A stretch of DNA of 9,742 nucleotides from Rhodothermaceae bacterium (lineage in GTDB: Bacteria; Bacteroidota; Rhodothermia; Rhodothermales; Rubricoccaceae), in contig JABDIZ010000226.1 in assembly GCA_013003465.1 (NCBI GenBank), forward strand, positions 1-9,742, given 5' to 3'. Shown piece by piece: positions 5,717 to 9,742 of this stretch. The position numbers and the translations under genes are program-made. Under the pieces are notes generated by a model. It was not told the origin of the DNA and made no database searches. It worked only from the letters and a program-made list of their open reading frames with translations. Positions within the stretch are counted from its first letter, which is position 1. Each line of letters starts with the position of its first letter.

Positions 5717-7813
5717 CTATCGCTCGCTCATGGGCGTGATGATGGCTTCAATGACCTCGTCGCCCTGGCGGATGGCGTCGGCGACATCCTGCCCGGCCAC
5801 GACCCGACCGAAGGCCGTGTAGCGCCCGTCGAGGTGCGGCGTGGGGCTGTGCGTAACGAAGTACTGTACGCCCTCGGTGTCTTTGCCCGAACTCGCCATC
5901 CCGATGGTGCCCGTCCGGTAGCGCAGCCGCGTGAACTCGCTGCGGATCGCCACCTCGGGGCCACCGAAGCCGTCCTCGCGGTAGAAGTCGCCGCCTTGCA
6001 GCACGAAGTTGGGCACGACGCGGTGGAACGGCACGCCGTCGTACTCGCCACGGAGGACCGTCCGCGCGATCTTCTGCACGGTCTGCGGCGCCTGCTCGGT
6101 ATCGAGTTCGACCACGATCATCCCGCGCTCGGTCACCAGCGTCAGGAGCGGATGGCGTCCCAGGTCGATGAGTTGATCCCACTCCATCAGGATGGTCGAG
6201 GGCAGGGTCACGCCCCCCCGCGCCTCCACGTCGATGCCTTCGATGAGCCGTCCATTGAGCGCCTCGGCGGCGGCCTCCCGGAGCACGGGATGGCCCGACT
6301 GCATCATCACGTCCACGAGGAAGTTCACCTCCTCGCCGTCGCGAATCTCTCCGATGGCTTTGATGACCTCCGTCATCGGCTCCACGTCGAGCGGCACCTC
6401 CATGCCGGCGTACGCCTCGCGGAGCACGGCGCCGTGGCTAAAGGGGGCGAAGAGCGAGTCGGCGAGAACGGGCGCGGCGGCGCTGGACGTGGCGAGGTCA
6501 TTTCGGCGGAGGGCCGTGACGAAGGCCTCGAAGTAGCGCTCGGCATCGGGTCCTGATGATGCGCGCGTGGTGCTCCAGCGGCGCTTGAGCGCTTGAACGG
6601 CGGCGTAGGCGGCGCGCGTGTCGTCGTCCTCGGCTGCGTCGAAGAGGTGATCGAGGGTCGCCGGGTCGTCCGCCGAACCGAGCGCGGTGAGGGCCTGCGC
6701 TTCGGCGAACGGATTGTTCTGGGCATCGAGCCAGTCGCGCACGGCCTCGGTACGGCCCGCGCGGACGAGCGAAGGGAGGAGGGCCCCCGCCGTCTGCCAG
6801 TCGTCCGGGTGAGCATCGATCCACTGCGCCACGCGGTTCGTCTGCTCCGGCGTCAGGTCCTTCCCGGCGAGCACGCCCGCCGCCGTGACGGCAACGTGGG
6901 GTGAGGAATCGACCAACGCATTGAACAAGGCGTCGCCCAGGCTGCGCTCGGTCAGGTCGAAGCTGCCGAGCGCGCGGGCTGCATTGGTGCGGATGCGCCA
7001 GTCGGGGTCGCTGCTGAGGGTCGAGATCAGGAGGCCCACGTCGGAGGAGGCCTGTAGGCGCCCGATGGCCAGCACGAGGTGCATCTTTGCCGGGTCGCCG
7101 GGCGCCATCCGGGCGAAGGAGGCGCGGACGCGCGGTGCGGCCTCGGCCCACGGCGCTGTCTCGCGCACGCGCCCGAAGTAATAGGCCGCTGCCTCGCGCA
7201 GATCCGCCGACGGAGCAGAAAGCTGGAGGGCAAGACGGGTCACGGCATCGGCGTTGTGGATGCCCCGGATGCCGAAGCGAGCAACGGCCATGGCCCAGGT
7301 CGGTTCGAGCGTCGGCGGGACGGAGAGCGCCAGCAGGCGGCGCAGCGCGGGGTGCCCGCCCGTTTTGCCGAGCGCCTCCAGCAGTTCGCGCTGCACCTCG
7401 GTGTCCGTCTCCTCGGCGTAGGCGTCGAAGAGGGCCGGGGCGACGGTCGAGTCGGCCGTCTGGCCGAGGGCGAAGACGACATCAGCGCGGACGCGCGCGT
7501 CGGTATCGCGGAGGTGCCCCACGAGTGCCCCGACAGCGGATTCGTGCTGGACGGAGCCCAGGGCGAAGGCCGCGCGCGCGCGCGCGGCGGCGTCCGGGCT
7601 GCTGAGGAGCTCGACCAACTCGTCACCGCGCCGGAGCACCTGGAGGTCCACGATGGCCTGGAGGTCAGGCCGTTCGAGCAGGCCGTCCCCCGCTCGCCCG
7701 AAGAGGGCCGGGGGCGTCGGGACGACCTCGGGCACGATGACCTCCGTGGGGGTGCATCCCGAAAACCCGATAAAGACAGCGAGAAGCAGCAGCGCTGGGC
7801 GGAACGTCCGCAT
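5717..7813 (-). CDS. lipoprotein with HEAT-repeat solenoid and C-terminal cyclophilin domain
   Basis: This is a 698-residue predicted lipoprotein and peptidyl-prolyl cis-trans isomerase. The signal peptide MRTFRPALLLLAVFIGFSGC ends in a lipobox with Cys20. Residues about 64-540 consist of repeated helical pairs of HEAT/PBS-lyase type, for example RARAAFALGSVQHESAVGAL, RVRADVVFALGQTAD and RIRTNAARALGSFD. Residues about 554-698 are a cyclophilin domain: VPFHRVVPNFVLQGGDF keeps the catalytic Arg598 and the active-site Phe603 and Gln606, and QYFVTHSPTPHLDGRYTAFG carries the usual second half. The Trp of human cyclophilin A is His here, as is common in bacterial forms. The frame stays open far upstream, but the signal peptide and lipobox fix the start at the ATG at 7813. 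The protein probably acts at the periplasmic face of a membrane as a folding factor, with the solenoid as a docking platform (inference). A terminator lies 28 bases upstream. Confidence 0.9.
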   Translation of the reverse strand: MRTFRPALLLLAVFIGFSGCTPTEVIVPEVVPTPPALFGRAGDGLLERPDLQAIVDLQVLRRGDELVELLSSPDAAARARAAFALGSVQHESAVGALVGHLRDTDARVRADVVFALGQTADSTVAPALFDAYAEETDTEVQRELLEALGKTGGHPALRRLLALSVPPTLEPTWAMAVARFGIRGIHNADAVTRLALQLSAPSADLREAAAYYFGRVRETAPWAEAAPRVRASFARMAPGDPAKMHLVLAIGRLQASSDVGLLISTLSSDPDWRIRTNAARALGSFDLTERSLGDALFNALVDSSPHVAVTAAGVLAGKDLTPEQTNRVAQWIDAHPDDWQTAGALLPSLVRAGRTEAVRDWLDAQNNPFAEAQALTALGSADDPATLDHLFDAAEDDDTRAAYAAVQALKRRWSTTRASSGPDAERYFEAFVTALRRNDLATSSAAAPVLADSLFAPFSHGAVLREAYAGMEVPLDVEPMTEVIKAIGEIRDGEEVNFLVDVMMQSGHPVLREAAAEALNGRLIEGIDVEARGGVTLPSTILMEWDQLIDLGRHPLLTLVTERGMIVVELDTEQAPQTVQKIARTVLRGEYDGVPFHRVVPNFVLQGGDFYREDGFGGPEVAIRSEFTRLRYRTGTIGMASSGKDTEGVQYFVTHSPTPHLDGRYTAFGRVVAGQDVADAIRQGDEVIEAIITPMSER

Positions 7814-7821
7814 AGGAAGAG

Positions 7822-7832
7822 AGGTCAGACCT
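7822..7832. repeat. 11-base perfect palindrome in the leader of the HEAT-cyclophilin gene
   Basis: The sequence AGGTC-A-GACCT is a perfect inverted repeat with a one-base centre, ending 9 bases upstream of the start codon at 7813. It lies between that gene and the tRNA terminator. It could be a small operator or simply chance in a short region. Confidence 0.35.
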
Positions 7833-7841
7833 AGGATGCCG

Positions 7842-7878
7842 AAAAAAGCCCGGCCACGGCTATGTTGCCGCGCCGGGC
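7842..7878 (-). terminator. intrinsic terminator after tRNA-Leu
   Basis: Read on the minus strand, the 3' end of the tRNA gene is followed at once by GCCCGGC, a second inner stem (CGGC/GCCG) around an AACATA loop, the matching GCCGGGC, and then six T residues (7847-7842). This is a textbook Rho-independent terminator. It should end the tRNA transcript, and it sits only 28 bases before the start codon of the HEAT-cyclophilin gene. Confidence 0.88.
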
Positions 7879-7968
<90 letters not shown>

Positions 7969-7975
7969 TTCGCCT

Positions 7976-7983
7976 GAAAGATA
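7976..7983 (-). promoter_or_regulatory. possible -7 promoter element for tRNA-Leu
   Basis: On the minus strand the octamer TATCTTTC ends 10 bases before the mature tRNA 5' end. It differs by one base from the Bacteroidota -7 consensus TAnnTTTG. No convincing -33 TTTG box is seen at the usual distance, so this is a weak call supported mainly by position. Confidence 0.35.
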
Positions 7984-7991
7984 GCCCTATC

Positions 7992-8004
7992 CCGAGCGGC
8001 TCGG
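7992..8004. repeat. 13-base perfect palindrome between tRNA-Leu and the S46 peptidase gene
   Basis: The sequence CCGAGC-G-GCTCGG is a perfect inverted repeat with a one-base centre. It lies in the 79-base divergent region, just upstream of the possible tRNA -7 element and 40 bases before the peptidase start codon. It is placed where a regulator could affect either promoter, but function is only inferred. Confidence 0.4.
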
Positions 8005-8044
8005 CTGCATCGCTTCGCTGTTTACTCACTCTCTCCCCAGCCCC

Positions 8045-9742
8045 ATGACTCGACTTCGTCTCTTGTTGCTCGTTGGCCTCGTCGCGTTCCTCGCGGTACC
8101 CGCCGGTGCCCAGCCCGCTACCGCCGACGCCGTCCAGGCGGGCCGCTTTGACAACGGCCGCATGTTCACGCTCGATGAGCCGCCGCTTGACTACTTCCGC
8201 GAAACGTACGACTTCGCGCCCGACGACGCGTGGTTCCAGCACGCCCAACTCGGCGCGCTGCGTTTCGCGACCTACTGCTCGGCCTCGTTCGTCTCGCCGA
8301 CCGGCCTCATCCTCACCAACCACCACTGCGCCCGCCAGAGCGTCACGCAGGTCTCCGTGGAGGACGGCGTGGATTACAACGAGGATGGCTTCTACGCGAA
8401 GGACATGGACGAGGAGCGGATGGTGGACGGCCTCTACGTGGAGCAGCTCATCGCCATTCAGGATGTGACGGGCGATGTGGCTGGTGCCGCGATGAACGTC
8501 GAAGGCGACCAGGCGCGTCAGCAGGCCCGCCAGCAGGCGATTGCTGCAGCCCAGGCGCAGATGGAAGCGGAGTACGGCGAGGGCTTCCGCGTCCAGATCG
8601 TCACGCTCTACAGCGGCGGCCAGTACAAGGCCTACATCTACAAGCGCTACGACAACATCCAACTCGTCTTTGCGCCCGAGACCCAGATGGGCTACTTCGG
8701 CGGCGATCCGGACAACTTCACCTACCCCCGCTACAGCCTCGACTTCTCGCTCTTCCGCGCGGTGGACGAAAACGGCGACCCCCTGGAGGTCGAGCACTTC
8801 TTCCGCTTCCAGCCCGAAGGCACGGACCCCGGCGACCTCGTCTTTGTGCTCGGCAACCCCGGCTCGACGACGCGCATGCAGACCGTCGCTGAACTGGAGT
8901 TCCGGCGTGACTTCAACGAGCCAGCCATCCTGAATGCCATCGCCAGCCGCGAGGCCGTCTATGGCGAGTACATCGCGGGCAACCCCGACGCCCCGGGCAT
9001 CCCCGAGTTGACGGACACCTACTTCAGCCTCGGTAACAGCCGCAAGGCCTACACGGGCCGCGTCGAAGGGCTCCGCGATCCCAACGTCATCGCGCGGCGC
9101 CGCGCGGCTGAGCAGAACTACATCAACGCGCTCGCCGCCGATGCCGACCTCCAGGCACAGTACGGCGACATCATCGACGCCATCGCGGCCAACCGCGAGG
9201 CGCTGCGTCCGATGGGCAACCAGTTCGGCGCCTTCATCGGTCTCGGCCCCGGCTCGATCCTCTCGTCGCCGGTGATGGGCCGCGCGGTGCTCGCCTTCCA
9301 GTACGCCAACGCCTCCGAGGAACAGCAGGCGGAGCTGCGTGAGAACATGCTCGGCGTCGAGGACCTTCCGCTCGAACTCCAGCAGGGCCTCGTGGAGGCG
9401 CGCCTCACCGACTTCGAGACCTACCTCGGCGAGAACAACCCCATCGTACAACAGGTGCTCGGCACGAGCACGCCCGCTGCGGCGGCCCGCGAAATCGCGC
9501 AGAACAGCCCACTCACGACGGTTGAGGGCACTGAAGCACTCCTCGACAGCGGCGACATACTGAGCGATCCGGCTGTGCAGGTCGTGGCCGCCGTAATACC
9601 CGCCGTGCAGCAGTTCCAGCAGGCCAACGCGACCGCTGGCGCCGAACTGGCCGAGTTGAGTTCGCGCCTCGCGCTCGCCCGCTTTGAGCTCTACGGCACG
9701 TCCATCCCGCCGGATGCCACGTTTACGCTCCGCATCTCGGAC
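8045..9742 (+). CDS. S46-family dipeptidyl-peptidase (DPP7/DPP11-like), C-terminus outside window
   Basis: The first 566 residues of an S46 serine exopeptidase are present; full members have about 700-720. These enzymes release dipeptides from peptide N-termini in the periplasm of peptide-feeding Bacteroidota. A signal peptide (MTRLRLLLLVGLVAFLAVPAGA) is followed by the usual LDYF, FAPDDAW segment and SFVSPTGLILTNHHC, in which His94 is the catalytic His. GYFGGDPDNFTYPRYSLDFS (216-235) holds the catalytic Asp, most likely Asp233, and the substrate-anchoring Asn224. The usual anchoring Trp after that Asn is Phe225 here. Asn331 (NSRKAYTG) matches another anchor residue. GNPGST (270-275) is a conserved structural motif. 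The catalytic Ser and the specificity-determining residue lie beyond the edge, so DPP7 and DPP11 types cannot be told apart. The start ATG follows a 79-base gap from the diverging tRNA gene. Confidence 0.93.
   Translation, partial: MTRLRLLLLVGLVAFLAVPAGAQPATADAVQAGRFDNGRMFTLDEPPLDYFRETYDFAPDDAWFQHAQLGALRFATYCSASFVSPTGLILTNHHCARQSVTQVSVEDGVDYNEDGFYAKDMDEERMVDGLYVEQLIAIQDVTGDVAGAAMNVEGDQARQQARQQAIAAAQAQMEAEYGEGFRVQIVTLYSGGQYKAYIYKRYDNIQLVFAPETQMGYFGGDPDNFTYPRYSLDFSLFRAVDENGDPLEVEHFFRFQPEGTDPGDLVFVLGNPGSTTRMQTVAELEFRRDFNEPAILNAIASREAVYGEYIAGNPDAPGIPELTDTYFSLGNSRKAYTGRVEGLRDPNVIARRRAAEQNYINALAADADLQAQYGDIIDAIAANREALRPMGNQFGAFIGLGPGSILSSPVMGRAVLAFQYANASEEQQAELRENMLGVEDLPLELQQGLVEARLTDFETYLGENNPIVQQVLGTSTPAAAAREIAQNSPLTTVEGTEALLDSGDILSDPAVQVVAAVIPAVQQFQQANATAGAELAELSSRLALARFELYGTSIPPDATFTLRISD

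Overview
The window looks like chromosomal DNA from a high-GC Gram-negative bacterium of the Bacteroidota/Rhodothermota group (Rhodothermia-like, e.g. relatives of Salinibacter, Rhodothermus or Rubricoccus). This is an inference from gene content: a DUF4835/PorD-family protein, a PorV/PorQ-like outer-membrane protein and an S46 dipeptidyl-peptidase, all typical of Bacteroidota, in DNA that is about 70% GC by spot counts. No plasmid, phage, insertion sequence or CRISPR signature was seen, and no gene-free stretch exceeds 300 bases.

Layout. Positions 1-144 (minus) hold the start of a lipoprotein gene that runs off the left edge. Four minus-strand genes follow, read from right to left: a PorV/PorQ-like small beta-barrel (4138-3281), a signal-peptide + helix-hairpin-helix + large beta-barrel protein (start one base after the previous stop), an unrecognised 178-residue protein of clearly lower GC, and a DinB-fold protein of only 86 residues that seems to have lost its middle. 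Diverging from this cluster, on the plus strand, are a PorD-family (DUF4835) exported protein (4231-5130) and a GNAT N-acetyltransferase (5183-5710). The GNAT gene converges, with 6 bases between stop codons, on a minus-strand lipoprotein that joins a long HEAT-repeat solenoid to a C-terminal cyclophilin domain (7813-5717). Upstream of that gene are an intrinsic terminator and a tRNA-Leu(UAG) with encoded CCA. Diverging from the tRNA is an S46-family dipeptidyl-peptidase that runs off the right edge.

How they fit together. Most of the window is cell-envelope biology. Seven of the ten protein genes lack or have a visible export signal as follows: two lipoproteins, two barrels, one PorD-like protein and one peptidase are exported, and the GNAT, DinB-like and 178-residue proteins are not. 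The PorV-like/HhH-barrel pair faces a PorD-family gene across a 92-base divergent promoter region, which suggests a link to type IX secretion or to another outer-membrane function such as DNA handling. The HEAT-cyclophilin lipoprotein would be a periplasmic-face folding factor. The most interesting items are the HhH-barrel/PorV-like pair, the HEAT-cyclophilin fusion, the Trp-to-Phe change in the S46 substrate-anchor motif, the shortened DinB protein and the low-GC orphan gene. No complete, clearly new multi-gene defence or mobile system was found.
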